Shown here: positions 24,315 through 32,622 of the stretch, in pieces
How positions within the stretch are numbered: the first letter of the stretch is position 1
How the letters are laid out: every line of letters begins with the position of its first letter
Source: Ga0077536 sp035325705
Lineage (GTDB): Bacteria; Pseudomonadota; Gammaproteobacteria; Ga0077536
Assembly (NCBI GenBank): GCA_035325705.1
Contig: DAOKZI010000001.1
Coordinates: 248,001 to 312,000 of the forward strand
Direction of reading: 5' to 3'
DNA length: 64,000 nt
The notes under the pieces: model-generated
Told to the model about the DNA's origin: nothing
The model's input: the letters and a program-made list of their open reading frames with translations, nothing else
Database searches by the model: none
Translations under genes and position numbers: made by a program

Positions 24315-25778
24315 CTACTCCTGCGGCGGATTGAGCCCCAGTCGGGCCAGTTTCCCGTAGAGGGTCGTGCGGTTGACGCCGAGCAGGCGCGCCGCGCGGG
24401 TGAGGTTGCCGTGCGCGAGCTCGAGCGCGAGCGTCACGTACTGGCGTTCGAGCGCGGCGAGCTCCTCGTCGAGCCGGAAGCCTTCGCTCAGCAGCCGCGC
24501 GCGCAGCGCGTCCGCGGCCGCGCCGTCGACGTCGCCCGCCGGCGCGCCGAGCTGCGCCTCGAGCTCTTGCGCCATCGCCGCGGCGCCGACGGTCGCGCCC
24601 GGATACTTGGTGCCGAGGCGGATCACGATGTTGCGCAGCTCGCGCACGTTGCCGGGAAAAGCATAGCCGGCGAGGAGCTGCTCGGCCTCGCGGCTCAGCG
24701 TGAACGGGCTGACCGTCGCCGCGTACTGGCGCTGGAAATGCGCGAGCAGCTCGCGCCAGTCGTCACCGCGGCTGCGCAGCGGCGGCACGCTGACCGTCAG
24801 CACCGACAGCCGGTGGAATAGATCGGGGCGGAACTGGCCGCGCCGCACGGCGTCGCGGAGATCGCGATTGGTGGCGGCGACGATGCGCGCTTGCGCGCGG
24901 CGCGCCTGCGTCTCGCCGAGGCGATAGTACTCGCCGTTCTCGAGCACGCGCAGGAAACGGCTCTGCAGCTCGAGCGGCATCTCGCCGACTTCGTCGAGGA
25001 ACAGCGTGCCCTGCCCCGCCTCTTCGAAAAAGCCCGGCCGGGCGCGATCGGCGCCGGTGTAGGCGCCGCGCGCGGCCCCGAACAACTGCGCCTCGAGCAG
25101 CTCGGGCGTGAAGGCCGCGCAGTTCAGCGCGAGCAGCGGCGCCTGCGCGCGGCGGCTTTCGCGATGCAGGCACTGCGCAACCAGCTCCTTGCCGCCGCCC
25201 GACTCGCCCTCGATCAGCACCGGAAACGGCGAGTTCGCGAACTGCTCGACGAGCGCGCGCAAGGTCGCCATGCCGGCGGAGCTGCCGATCAGGAGCTCAG
25301 CCGTGTGCCGGCCCGGCTGCGTGCCCAGGGCTTCAGCGTCGAGCAGCATCAATTGGTGCTTGAGGCGCGCGACCAGGAGATCGCCGTCGCAGGGTTTCGG
25401 CAGGAAGTCGACCGCCCCCAGGGTCAGCGCGTGCTGGATGTTGAGCCGGTTGTTCTGGCCCGACAGCACGAGGATCTTCATCGTCCGGTTGAAGGCGAGC
25501 AGCTCCGTGATCAGGGCGAAGCCTTCATCCGGCGCGTGCGGCTTCGGCGGCAGGCCGAGATCGACGAGCGCGAGCGCCGGCGGCTCGGGCAGCGCCTGCA
25601 GCAGGGCCCGCGCCTGGGCCCGCGTGCTCGCGCAGTGCACCTCGAACTGCGGCGCGAGCAGAAAGGACAGCGCGTCGACGATCAGCGGATCGTCGTCGAT
25701 CAGGATCAGCGCGGGCCGCAGCGATTCGCGGCCGAGCGTGCCCTCACGCAAGGGCTTGAGCGCCGCGCTCTGCGTCAT
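24315..25778 (-). CDS. Sigma-54-dependent response regulator, PrsR-like
   Basis: A 487-residue NtrC-type activator. The receiver (about 28-150) has LILIDDDP, phosphoacceptor in LALVDLGLPP, and KPCD. The AAA domain has Walker A GESGGGKE, a GAYTGA version of GAFTGA, and GTLFLDEVGEMP. The Fis-type HTH is at the end (NLTRAARLLGVNRTTLYGKL). The receiver pattern DLGLPP...DEGFALITELL...SGQNNR resembles PrsR regulators of PEP-CTERM/exosortase clusters. The start is taken as ATG 25778, overlapping metF by 35 bases; ATG 25790 is possible. It probably activates RpoN-dependent promoters of this or the 0.8-3.9 kb locus. Confidence 0.85.
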   Translation of the reverse strand: MTQSAALKPLREGTLGRESLRPALILIDDDPLIVDALSFLLAPQFEVHCASTRAQARALLQALPEPPALALVDLGLPPKPHAPDEGFALITELLAFNRTMKILVLSGQNNRLNIQHALTLGAVDFLPKPCDGDLLVARLKHQLMLLDAEALGTQPGRHTAELLIGSSAGMATLRALVEQFANSPFPVLIEGESGGGKELVAQCLHRESRRAQAPLLALNCAAFTPELLEAQLFGAARGAYTGADRARPGFFEEAGQGTLFLDEVGEMPLELQSRFLRVLENGEYYRLGETQARRAQARIVAATNRDLRDAVRRGQFRPDLFHRLSVLTVSVPPLRSRGDDWRELLAHFQRQYAATVSPFTLSREAEQLLAGYAFPGNVRELRNIVIRLGTKYPGATVGAAAMAQELEAQLGAPAGDVDGAAADALRARLLSEGFRLDEELAALERQYVTLALELAHGNLTRAARLLGVNRTTLYGKLARLGLNPPQE

Positions 25779-26631
25779 GACTCGAACCATGGCCCGCGGC
25801 CAATCCGAGGCGGCCGAGGATCGCCTCGACCGCCTCGTGCTGGTTCATCGTGTAGAAATGCAGCCCCGGCGCGCCGCGCTCCAGCAGGCGCGCGCAGAGC
25901 TCGGCCGTGACCTCGATGCCGAAGGCCCGGATCGCGGGGCGGTCGTCGCCGAAGTCGCGCAGGCGTTTCTCGATCCAGCGCGGGATCTCGGCGCCGCACA
26001 TCTCGGAGAAACGCGCGAGCTGGCTGAAGTTCGTGATCGGCATGATGCCCGGCACGATCGGAATCGTGATGCCGAGCGCGCGCGCGCTGTCGACGAAACG
26101 AAAATACGCGTCCGCGTTGTAGAAGTACTGCGTGATCGCGCTGTCGGCGCCGGCCTCGACCTTGCGCTTGAAGTTCGCGAGATCGGCCTTGGCCGACGGC
26201 GCCTGCGGATGAAATTCCGGATAGGCCGCGACCTCGATGTGGAACTGGCGGCCGGTCTCCTTGCGGATGAACTCGACGAGCTCGTTCGCGTAGCGCAGCT
26301 CGCCGAAGCCCGTGAGGCCCGAGGGCATGTCGCCGCGCAGGGCGACGATGCGCCGGATGCCTTCGTCGACGTAGCGGCGGAGCACGACCCGCAGATCGGC
26401 GATCGGGGTGCCGAGGCAGGAGATGTGCGGCGCGGCTTCGATGCCGGTCGCGCGGCGGATGCCGAGCACGGTCTCGAGCGTCAGCTCGCGGGTGCTGCCG
26501 CCGGCGCCGAAGGTGACGGAAAAGAAGCTCGGCGCATGGCGTGCGAGCCGATCGCGCGTGGTCTCGAGGCGGCTGACCGCCTCCGGCGTGCGCGGCGGGA
26601 AGAATTCGAAACTGAGGTTGCTGCCCGTCAT
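25744..26631 (-). CDS. metF: 5,10-methylenetetrahydrofolate reductase
   Basis: A 295-residue flavoenzyme that makes 5-methyl-THF for methionine synthesis. It shows SFEFFPPRTPEA at the start, VTFGAGGSTRE, ISCLGTP, IVALRGDMP, FHIEVAAYPEFHP and QYFYNADAYFRF, and the usual length. ATG 26631 was chosen for the family-typical start MTGSNLSFEFFPP, with GGCAGAG upstream. The last 15-20 residues extend past the usual C-terminus and overlap the regulator gene. It is the first gene of the operon that reads into the filament genes. Confidence 0.95.
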   Translation of the reverse strand: MTGSNLSFEFFPPRTPEAVSRLETTRDRLARHAPSFFSVTFGAGGSTRELTLETVLGIRRATGIEAAPHISCLGTPIADLRVVLRRYVDEGIRRIVALRGDMPSGLTGFGELRYANELVEFIRKETGRQFHIEVAAYPEFHPQAPSAKADLANFKRKVEAGADSAITQYFYNADAYFRFVDSARALGITIPIVPGIMPITNFSQLARFSEMCGAEIPRWIEKRLRDFGDDRPAIRAFGIEVTAELCARLLERGAPGLHFYTMNQHEAVEAILGRLGLAAGHGSSHDAERGAQALA

Positions 26632-26737
26632 CGTGTTGCTCTGCCTGTGATGCCGCCGGTGAGGAAGCGGCAAGACCGGCACTCGGGCAGGCCGGCCCCG
26701 TGCCTGCGCCTTGTTGGGCTTGTCGTGCGGCAGGCAA

Positions 26738-26764
26738 TTGGACCGAATATACCGTACGTATAAT
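26738..26764 (+). promoter_or_regulatory. Candidate divergent promoter toward the GST gene
   Basis: TTGGAC at 26738 and a perfect TATAAT at 26759 with a short 15-base spacer. It would give a leader of more than 200 bases before the GST start at 27001. It shares bases with the metF promoter on the other strand, so the two may compete or be co-regulated. Confidence 0.35.
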
Positions 26765-26785
26765 GAGATGTAACCATATATTCAA
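26757..26785 (-). promoter_or_regulatory. Candidate sigma-70 promoter of metF and the filament operon
   Basis: On the minus strand TTGAAT, a 17-base spacer and TATACG, in an AT-rich island (26740-26795) that is unusual in this GC-rich window. The leader to the metF ATG would be about 120 bases. It overlaps a plus-strand -10 (TATAAT at 26759-26764). The imperfect palindrome tatacc-gtacgtata spans both -10 boxes and could be an operator. The remainder of the 369-base gap (26632-27000) shows nothing else recognisable. Confidence 0.5.
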
Positions 26786-27000
26786 CTTCTACCTGAGTAG
26801 CCCGAATCGTCCTTCGCCGCGGCTGTCGCGGCCGGTGTGCTCAAGCTGCGTGACATGCATGGCGCCGTCATCCCGGTCCGCGGCCGGGACGAGCGCTGCG
26901 GGAGAGATTCCCGGGGGCGATCCCGCGCGAGCGGCAGGCCGGCTGCGCCGCCGGGCGGCAGCGTGGCAGCATTGGACGCATCCCGTCCCGGAGAAATCCC

Positions 27001-27651
27001 ATGCTCGAGCTCGTGATCGGCAATCGAAACTATTCCTCGTGGTCGCTGCGCCCGTGGTTCCTGCTGAAGGCCCTCGCCATTCCCTTCACCGCGACCCGCA
27101 TTCCGCTGTTCGAAGCCGGCTCGGCAGAGGCCATCGCCCGCGTATCGCCGAGCGGCAAGCTGCCGGTGCTGCGCGACGGCGGACTGGTAGTGTGGGAGTC
27201 GCTCGCCATCCTGGAAACCCTCGCCGAACGCTACCCCGCGGCCTGGCCTGCCGATCCGGCCGTGCGCGCGCACGCGCGCAGCGTCGCCACCGAAATGCAC
27301 GGCGGCTTCGGCGCCCTGCGCAGCGAGCTGCCGATGAACTGCCGCGCCCGCCGGCGCATCGAGCCCTCGAGCGCCGCGCGGGCCGACATCGCCCGCGTGC
27401 ATGCAATCTGGCGCGAATGCCGCGCGCGCCACGCCGCGGCCGGCCCGTGGCTGTTCGGCAGCGTGTCGGTCGCGGACGCGATGTACGCGCCGGTGGTCAG
27501 CCGCTTCGCAACCTACGGCGTGCAAGGCGACGCGATGATCGAGGCCTATGTCGCGCACGTACTCGACAGCCCGCCGCTGCGCGAATGGTTCGCGGGCGCG
27601 GCGACGGAAAAGGAAACGATCGCGCAGTCCGAGATCGGCAGCCCGGTGTGA
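27001..27651 (+). CDS. Glutathione S-transferase family protein
   Basis: A 216-residue cytosolic GST. The N-terminal thioredoxin-like domain starts LELVIGNRNYSSWSLRPWF, with Ser residues near position 12-15 as likely glutathione-activating group, then SGKLPVLRDGGLVVWESLAI (the cis-Pro and glutamate/serine pair that binds the gamma-glutamyl group). An all-helical C-terminal domain ends SVADAMYAPVVSRF. The NYSSWSLRPW pattern is that of the YfcF/maleylacetoacetate isomerase-like group. The substrate is not known. It stands alone between metF and tkt. Confidence 0.9.
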   Translation: MLELVIGNRNYSSWSLRPWFLLKALAIPFTATRIPLFEAGSAEAIARVSPSGKLPVLRDGGLVVWESLAILETLAERYPAAWPADPAVRAHARSVATEMHGGFGALRSELPMNCRARRRIEPSSAARADIARVHAIWRECRARHAAAGPWLFGSVSVADAMYAPVVSRFATYGVQGDAMIEAYVAHVLDSPPLREWFAGAATEKETIAQSEIGSPV

Positions 27652-27734
27652 GAAAAAAAGCAGACTGCGGAAGATGACGCTCATCCGCGCTCGCGGCCGC
27701 GCGGTATACACGCCGGCCGCGGCGGGCCGTTTGC

Positions 27735-27763
27735 TTTTGCGGCGCGCTGCCAGGCAGTAGAAT
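27735..27763 (+). promoter_or_regulatory. Candidate promoter of tkt
   Basis: TTTTGC and TAGAAT separated by 17 bases, followed by about 85 bases of leader to the tkt ATG. The -35 is weak. The upstream part of the 196-base gap is GC-rich and shows no terminator for the GST gene. Confidence 0.35.
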
Positions 27764-27847
27764 CCGCGCTCTTCCATCGCCCCGCCCGCGCCCTCCGCCC
27801 CCGGCGGCGATGTCCGACCCACAGCCCCTAGGCCCGAGGACCTCAGC

Positions 27848-29881
27848 ATGAGCACATCCGCAGCGGCAGGTGCCACCGCCACTCCCTTGCGTCGTGAATT
27901 TGCCAACGCCATCCGCGCGCTGGCCATGGACGCGGTCCAGGCCGCGAACTCGGGCCATCCGGGCGCGCCGATGGGCATGGCGGACATCGCGGAAGTGCTG
28001 TGGCACGACTATCTGCGTCACAACCCGGCGAATCCGGCGTGGCCGAACCGCGATCGCTTCGTACTCTCCAACGGCCACGCGTCGATGCTGCTCTATGCGC
28101 TGCTGCACTTGAGCGGTTATGAGCTCCCGTTGGAGGAGCTCAAGCGCTTCCGCCAGTTCGGATCCAAGACGCCGGGGCATCCGGAGTACGGGCATGCGCC
28201 GGGCGTCGAGACCACCACCGGCCCGCTCGGCCAGGGGCTGGCGAACGCGGTCGGCATGGCGCTCGCCGAGCGCATGCTCGCCGCCCAGTTCAACCGCGAC
28301 GGCCACGCGATCGTCGATCACCACACCTACGTCTTCGCCGGCGACGGCTGCCTGATGGAAGGCATCTCGCACGAAGCCTGCTCGCTCGCCGGCACGCTGG
28401 GGCTCGGCAAGCTCATCGTGCTCTACGACGACAATCGCGTCTCGATCGATGGCGACACGGCGGGCTGGTTCACCGACGACACGGCCGCCCGCTTCCGCGC
28501 CTACGGCTGGCAGGTGATCGAGAAGGTCGACGGCCACGACGCCGCGGCGATCGCGCAGGCGCTCGACGCCGCGCGCGCGAACACCGCGCAGCCGACGCTC
28601 CTGTGCTGCCGCACCGTCATCGGCTACGGCAGTCCGAACAAGGCCGGCAAATCGGTGGCGCACGGCGCGCCGCTGGGCGGCGACGAGGTCCAAGCCGCGC
28701 GCGCCCAGCTCGGCTGGCCGCACCCGCCCTTCGAGATCCCGGCCGATGTCTATGCGCACTGGAACGCCCGCGAGCGCGGCGCCGCCCTCGAGGCCGAATG
28801 GCAGCGGCGTTACGCGGCCTATGCGAGCGCGCATCCCGAGCTCGCCGCCGAGTTCACGCGCCGCACGCAGGGCGGCCTGCCCGGCGCGTGGCCGAGTGTC
28901 GCCCAGGCGACGATCGCCGAGCTCCAGGCGCTCGGCGCCGCGAACGCGACGCGCAAGTCCTCGCAGCTCGCACTGGAGAAGCTCGGGCCGGTGCTGCCGG
29001 AGCTGGTCGGCGGCTCGGCGGACTTGAGCGAATCGAACCTGACGCACTGGAAGGGCAGCCGCGCCGTCACGCGCGAGGACGCGAGCGGCAACTATGTAAA
29101 TTACGGCGTGCGCGAGTTCGGCATGGCCGCGATCATGAGCGGCCTCGCGCTGCACGGCGGCTTCATCCCCTACGGCGGCACCTTCCTCGTGTTCTCGGAC
29201 TATGCGCGCAACGCGATCCGCATGGCCGCCCTGATGGGCCTGCGCGCGATCTACGTGCTGACGCACGACTCGATCGGGCTCGGCGAGGACGGCCCGACGC
29301 ACCAGCCGGTCGAACACGCGACGGCCCTGCGCATCATTCCGAACTGCTCGGTCTGGCGTCCCTGCGACGCTGCCGAGACGGCCGCGGCCTGGGTCGCGGC
29401 GATCGAACGCGTCAACGGACCCACCGCCCTGCTGCTGACGCGGCAGGGCGTGCCGCCGCAGGCGCGCAGCCCCGCCCAGCTCGCCGACATCCGGCGCGGC
29501 GGCTATGTGCTGCTGGAGCCGGCCGGCGCGCCGGAAGCCATCGTCATCGCGACGGGCTCCGAAGTGGCCGTCGCCGTCGCGGCCGCGACCGCGCTGAACG
29601 CGCGCGGCCGGCGGCTGCGCGTGGTGTCGATGCCGAGCGCCAACGTGTTTCTGTCCCAGCCCGCCGACTACCGCGAGGCCGTGCTGCCGACGGCCGTACG
29701 CCGACGCATCGCGATCGAGGCCGGCGGGCCCGATTACTGGTACCGCTTCGTCGGCCTCGACGGCGAGGTGATCGGTATCACGAGCTTCGGTGCGTCCGCC
29801 CCGGCCGGCCGACTGTTCGAGGCCTATGGTCTGACGGCGCAGGCGGTGGAACTGCGCATCGATTCCTATCTGCGAGGCTGA
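27848..29881 (+). CDS. tkt: Transketolase
   Basis: A 677-residue thiamine-diphosphate enzyme of the pentose phosphate and Calvin pathways, exchanging two-carbon units between sugar phosphates. N-terminal domain: RALAMDAVQAANSGHPGAPMG, TGPLGQGLANAVG, and the ThDP motif GDGCLMEGISHE ending YDDNRVSIDG. The pyrimidine domain has REFGMAAIMSG, and GEDGPTHQPVEH follows. Length and order are normal. GAGGACC lies 8 bases before the ATG. It heads the tkt-gap-pgk-DGC-pyk cluster with a 55-base gap to gap. Confidence 0.97.
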   Translation: MSTSAAAGATATPLRREFANAIRALAMDAVQAANSGHPGAPMGMADIAEVLWHDYLRHNPANPAWPNRDRFVLSNGHASMLLYALLHLSGYELPLEELKRFRQFGSKTPGHPEYGHAPGVETTTGPLGQGLANAVGMALAERMLAAQFNRDGHAIVDHHTYVFAGDGCLMEGISHEACSLAGTLGLGKLIVLYDDNRVSIDGDTAGWFTDDTAARFRAYGWQVIEKVDGHDAAAIAQALDAARANTAQPTLLCCRTVIGYGSPNKAGKSVAHGAPLGGDEVQAARAQLGWPHPPFEIPADVYAHWNARERGAALEAEWQRRYAAYASAHPELAAEFTRRTQGGLPGAWPSVAQATIAELQALGAANATRKSSQLALEKLGPVLPELVGGSADLSESNLTHWKGSRAVTREDASGNYVNYGVREFGMAAIMSGLALHGGFIPYGGTFLVFSDYARNAIRMAALMGLRAIYVLTHDSIGLGEDGPTHQPVEHATALRIIPNCSVWRPCDAAETAAAWVAAIERVNGPTALLLTRQGVPPQARSPAQLADIRRGGYVLLEPAGAPEAIVIATGSEVAVAVAAATALNARGRRLRVVSMPSANVFLSQPADYREAVLPTAVRRRIAIEAGGPDYWYRFVGLDGEVIGITSFGASAPAGRLFEAYGLTAQAVELRIDSYLRG

Positions 29882-29936
29882 AGCGGCACTATCCTGTCGC
29901 TTTCGCGAACGAAACTTTGAGCAGGAGAACGAGCTG

Positions 29937-30953
29937 ATGAGCATTCGAGTCGGTATCAACGGCTACGGCCGCATCGGACGCAATGTGCTGCGCGCGCTCT
30001 ACGAAGCGGGCCGCAGCAAGGAGATCGAGATCGTCGCCCTCAACGACCTCGGCGACGCCAAGACCAACGCCCATCTGACGCGCTATGACACGGCCCACGG
30101 CCGCTTCCCGGGCAAGGTCGAGGTCGACGGCGATTTCATGATCGTCAACGGCGACAAGATTCGCGTGTTCGCCGAGAAGGATCCGGCCAAGCTGCCGTGG
30201 GGCGAGCTGAAAGTGGACGTCGTGATGGAATGCACGGGCCTGTTCACGACGCGCGAGAAGGCCGGCCTGCATCTCAAGGGCGGCGCGAAGAAGGTCATGA
30301 TCTCGGCGCCGGCGAGCGACGCGGTCGATGCGACCATCGTCTACGGCGTCAACCACAAGTCGCTGAAGGCCTCGCACCAGATCATCTCGAACGCGTCCTG
30401 CACCACGAACTGCCTTGCGCCGCTGGTCAAGCCGCTGCACGAGAAGATCGGCCTCGAGTCCGGTCTGATGACGACGGTGCACGCCTACACCAACGACCAG
30501 GTGCTGACCGACGTCTATCACAAGGATCTCCGCCGCGCCCGCTCGGCGACGATGTCGATGATCCCGACCAAGACCGGCGCCGCCGCGGCGGTGGGCCTGG
30601 TGCTGCCGGATCTGAACGGCAAGCTCGACGGCCTCGCGGTGCGCGTGCCGACGATCAACGTCTCGCTGGTCGACCTCACGTTCAAGGCCAAGCGCGCCAC
30701 GGACAAGAAGGAAATCCAGGCGATCATGAAGGACGCCGCACAGGGCGAGCTGAAGGGCATCCTGCAGTACAACGACGAGCCGCTGGTGTCGATCGACTTC
30801 AACCACAACCCGGCCTCGTCGATCTTCGAAGCATCGGAAACGAAGGTCATCGACGGCACGCTCGTCAAGGTCATGGCCTGGTACGACAACGAGTGGGGCT
30901 TCTCGAATCGCATGCTCGACACGGCCGTCGCGCTGATGAAGGCGGGAGCATAA
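29937..30953 (+). CDS. gap: Glyceraldehyde-3-phosphate dehydrogenase
   Basis: A 338-residue NAD-dependent GAPDH. NAD fold MSIRVGINGYGRIGRNVLRA, the catalytic SNASCTTNCLAPL with Cys at about 155, VHAYTNDQ and the C-terminal WYDNEWGFSNRM. Strong ribosome site (gcaggaga). Slightly longer than the 333-335 usual length. The next gene (pgk) starts 4 bases after its stop, so the two are surely co-transcribed. It works in glycolysis and gluconeogenesis in the cytoplasm. Confidence 0.97.
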   Translation: MSIRVGINGYGRIGRNVLRALYEAGRSKEIEIVALNDLGDAKTNAHLTRYDTAHGRFPGKVEVDGDFMIVNGDKIRVFAEKDPAKLPWGELKVDVVMECTGLFTTREKAGLHLKGGAKKVMISAPASDAVDATIVYGVNHKSLKASHQIISNASCTTNCLAPLVKPLHEKIGLESGLMTTVHAYTNDQVLTDVYHKDLRRARSATMSMIPTKTGAAAAVGLVLPDLNGKLDGLAVRVPTINVSLVDLTFKAKRATDKKEIQAIMKDAAQGELKGILQYNDEPLVSIDFNHNPASSIFEASETKVIDGTLVKVMAWYDNEWGFSNRMLDTAVALMKAGA

Positions 30954-30957
30954 GCCG

Positions 30958-32130
30958 ATGCTCGCGATGAGCGATGTCGAGCTGGCCGGCAAGCGGGTGT
31001 TGATCCGCGAGGATTTCAACGTCCCGCTGAAGAACGGCCAGATCACCGACGACACGCGTCTGCGCGCCGGACTGCCGACGCTGCAGCAGGCGGTCAAGGC
31101 CGGTGCGCGCGTGATCGTGATGTCCCACCTCGGGCGCCCCAAGGAAGGCGTCTTCGACGCTGCGGCGTCGATGGCGCCGGTCGCCGCGGCGCTGACGAAG
31201 ATGCTCGGCCAGCCGGTGCGGCTCGTCGCCGACTGGATCGACGGCGTCGACTGCGCGCCCGGCGAAGTCGTGCTGGTGGAGAACGTGCGCTTCCTCGTCG
31301 GCGAGGAGAAGGACGATCCGGCGCTGGCGAAGAAGATGGCCGCGCTGTGCGAGGTCTACGTCAACGATGCCTTCGCCACCGCCCATCGTGCCCAGGCTTC
31401 GACGCACGGCGTCGCCCGCTATGCGCCCGTGGCCTGCGCGGGCCCCCTGATGAAGGCCGAGATCGACGCGCTGAAACAAGCGCTGCATGCGCCGAAGCGG
31501 CCGCTGGTCGCGATCGTCGGCGGCGCCAAGGTCTCGACCAAGCTGGAGGTCCTCGAGTCGCTGCTCGCGAAGGTCGATCGCCTGATCGTCGGCGGCGGCA
31601 TCGCGAACACCTTCCTCAAGGCGAGCGGCGCGGAAATCGGCAAGTCGCTGTGCGAGGACGACATGCTCGACACGGCCCGGCGCATCATGGCGGCGGCCAA
31701 GGCGCGCGGCGCCGAGGTGCCGGTACCGACGGACGTCGTCTGCGGCAAGGAGTTTTCGGAAACCACGCCGGCGACGACCAAGCCGGTGACGGCAGTCACG
31801 GCGGACGACATGATCATGGACGTCGGGCCGGACACGGCGCGGCGCTTCACCGAGATCCTGCAGTCGGCCGGCACGATCGTCTGGAACGGCCCGCTCGGCG
31901 TCTTCGAGTTCGGCGCCTTCGCCGGCGGCACGCGGGCGCTGGCGGAAGCGATCGCGGCGTCGAGCGCGTTCTCGATCGCCGGCGGCGGCGACACCCTCGC
32001 CGCGATCTCGAAGTTCGGAATCGGCGATCGCGTGTCGTACATCTCGACGGCGGGCGGCGCCTTTCTCGAATACCTCGAAGGCAAGACCTTGCCGGCGGTG
32101 GCTGCGCTGGAGGAGCGGGCCAAGGGTTGA
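30958..32130 (+). CDS. pgk: Phosphoglycerate kinase
   Basis: A 390-residue PGK. Substrate motifs REDFNVPL and VMSHLGRP are in the N-terminal domain, VENVRFLVGEE, FATAHRAQAS, IVGGAKVSTKL and the nucleotide site (VWNGPLGVFE, then GGGDTLAAI). ATG 30958 is preferred over 30967 because GGAG lies at ribosome-site distance only from the first. It transfers phosphate between 1,3-bisphosphoglycerate and ADP. Confidence 0.97.
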   Translation: MLAMSDVELAGKRVLIREDFNVPLKNGQITDDTRLRAGLPTLQQAVKAGARVIVMSHLGRPKEGVFDAAASMAPVAAALTKMLGQPVRLVADWIDGVDCAPGEVVLVENVRFLVGEEKDDPALAKKMAALCEVYVNDAFATAHRAQASTHGVARYAPVACAGPLMKAEIDALKQALHAPKRPLVAIVGGAKVSTKLEVLESLLAKVDRLIVGGGIANTFLKASGAEIGKSLCEDDMLDTARRIMAAAKARGAEVPVPTDVVCGKEFSETTPATTKPVTAVTADDMIMDVGPDTARRFTEILQSAGTIVWNGPLGVFEFGAFAGGTRALAEAIAASSAFSIAGGGDTLAAISKFGIGDRVSYISTAGGAFLEYLEGKTLPAVAALEERAKG

Positions 32131-32168
32131 ACGTCGGAATGACGCCAATCGGATCGGAGGCCAGACGG

Positions 32169-32540
32169 ATGTCGCGTCGCGAGAAGCCATTGATCTATGC
32201 CTGTTCGGGTTGTTCGAGCGCCGCTCAACTGGCCAATGCCGTAGCCGTGCGCCTGGACCGCGAGCATCACGCCGAGATGTCCTGTATTGCGGGGGTCGGC
32301 GGCGACGTGCCGGCGCTGCTGCGCGTGGCGAGATCGGGACGCAGGATCACCGTACTCGACGGCTGTCTGCTCCAGTGCGCCAGGAACTGTCTGGACAGGC
32401 ACGGCATCGCGATCGATCGCCATCATCAATTGGACAGTTATGGCGTCAAGAAGATCCAGCATGGAACTTTCGATCCCGCTCAGGCGGACGAGGTTTACCG
32501 GCTGGTATTGCGCGACATCGAGACGCTGACGGCGAGTTAG
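32169..32540 (+). CDS. DGC-domain putative zinc-binding protein
   Basis: A 123-residue protein of the DGC family, named for its Asp-Gly-Cys motif. Cysteines: YACSGCSSAAQ near the N-terminus, EMSCIAGVGGD, and TVLDGCLLQCARNCLDRHG, a set likely to bind a metal. The ATG at 32169 follows GGAGG at 8 bases; the open frame further upstream lies within pgk and is a shadow. It sits between pgk (38-base gap) and pyk (82-base gap), an unusual place for this family. Biochemical role unknown; a redox or metal-sensing role is only inference. Confidence 0.8.
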   Translation: MSRREKPLIYACSGCSSAAQLANAVAVRLDREHHAEMSCIAGVGGDVPALLRVARSGRRITVLDGCLLQCARNCLDRHGIAIDRHHQLDSYGVKKIQHGTFDPAQADEVYRLVLRDIETLTAS

Positions 32541-32622
32541 GGAAGCGATCGAGCTCGGTGCGGCGTCGGTGCATACGGCGCCGACGCCGAAGAAGCTCAA
32601 GATTTGGAACGAGGGCTTGGCC

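Noticed and set aside
26632..27000. Riboswitch or MetJ box upstream of metF
   Set aside because: No repeated agacgtct-type met box and no recognisable SAM/SAH riboswitch core was seen in the leader.
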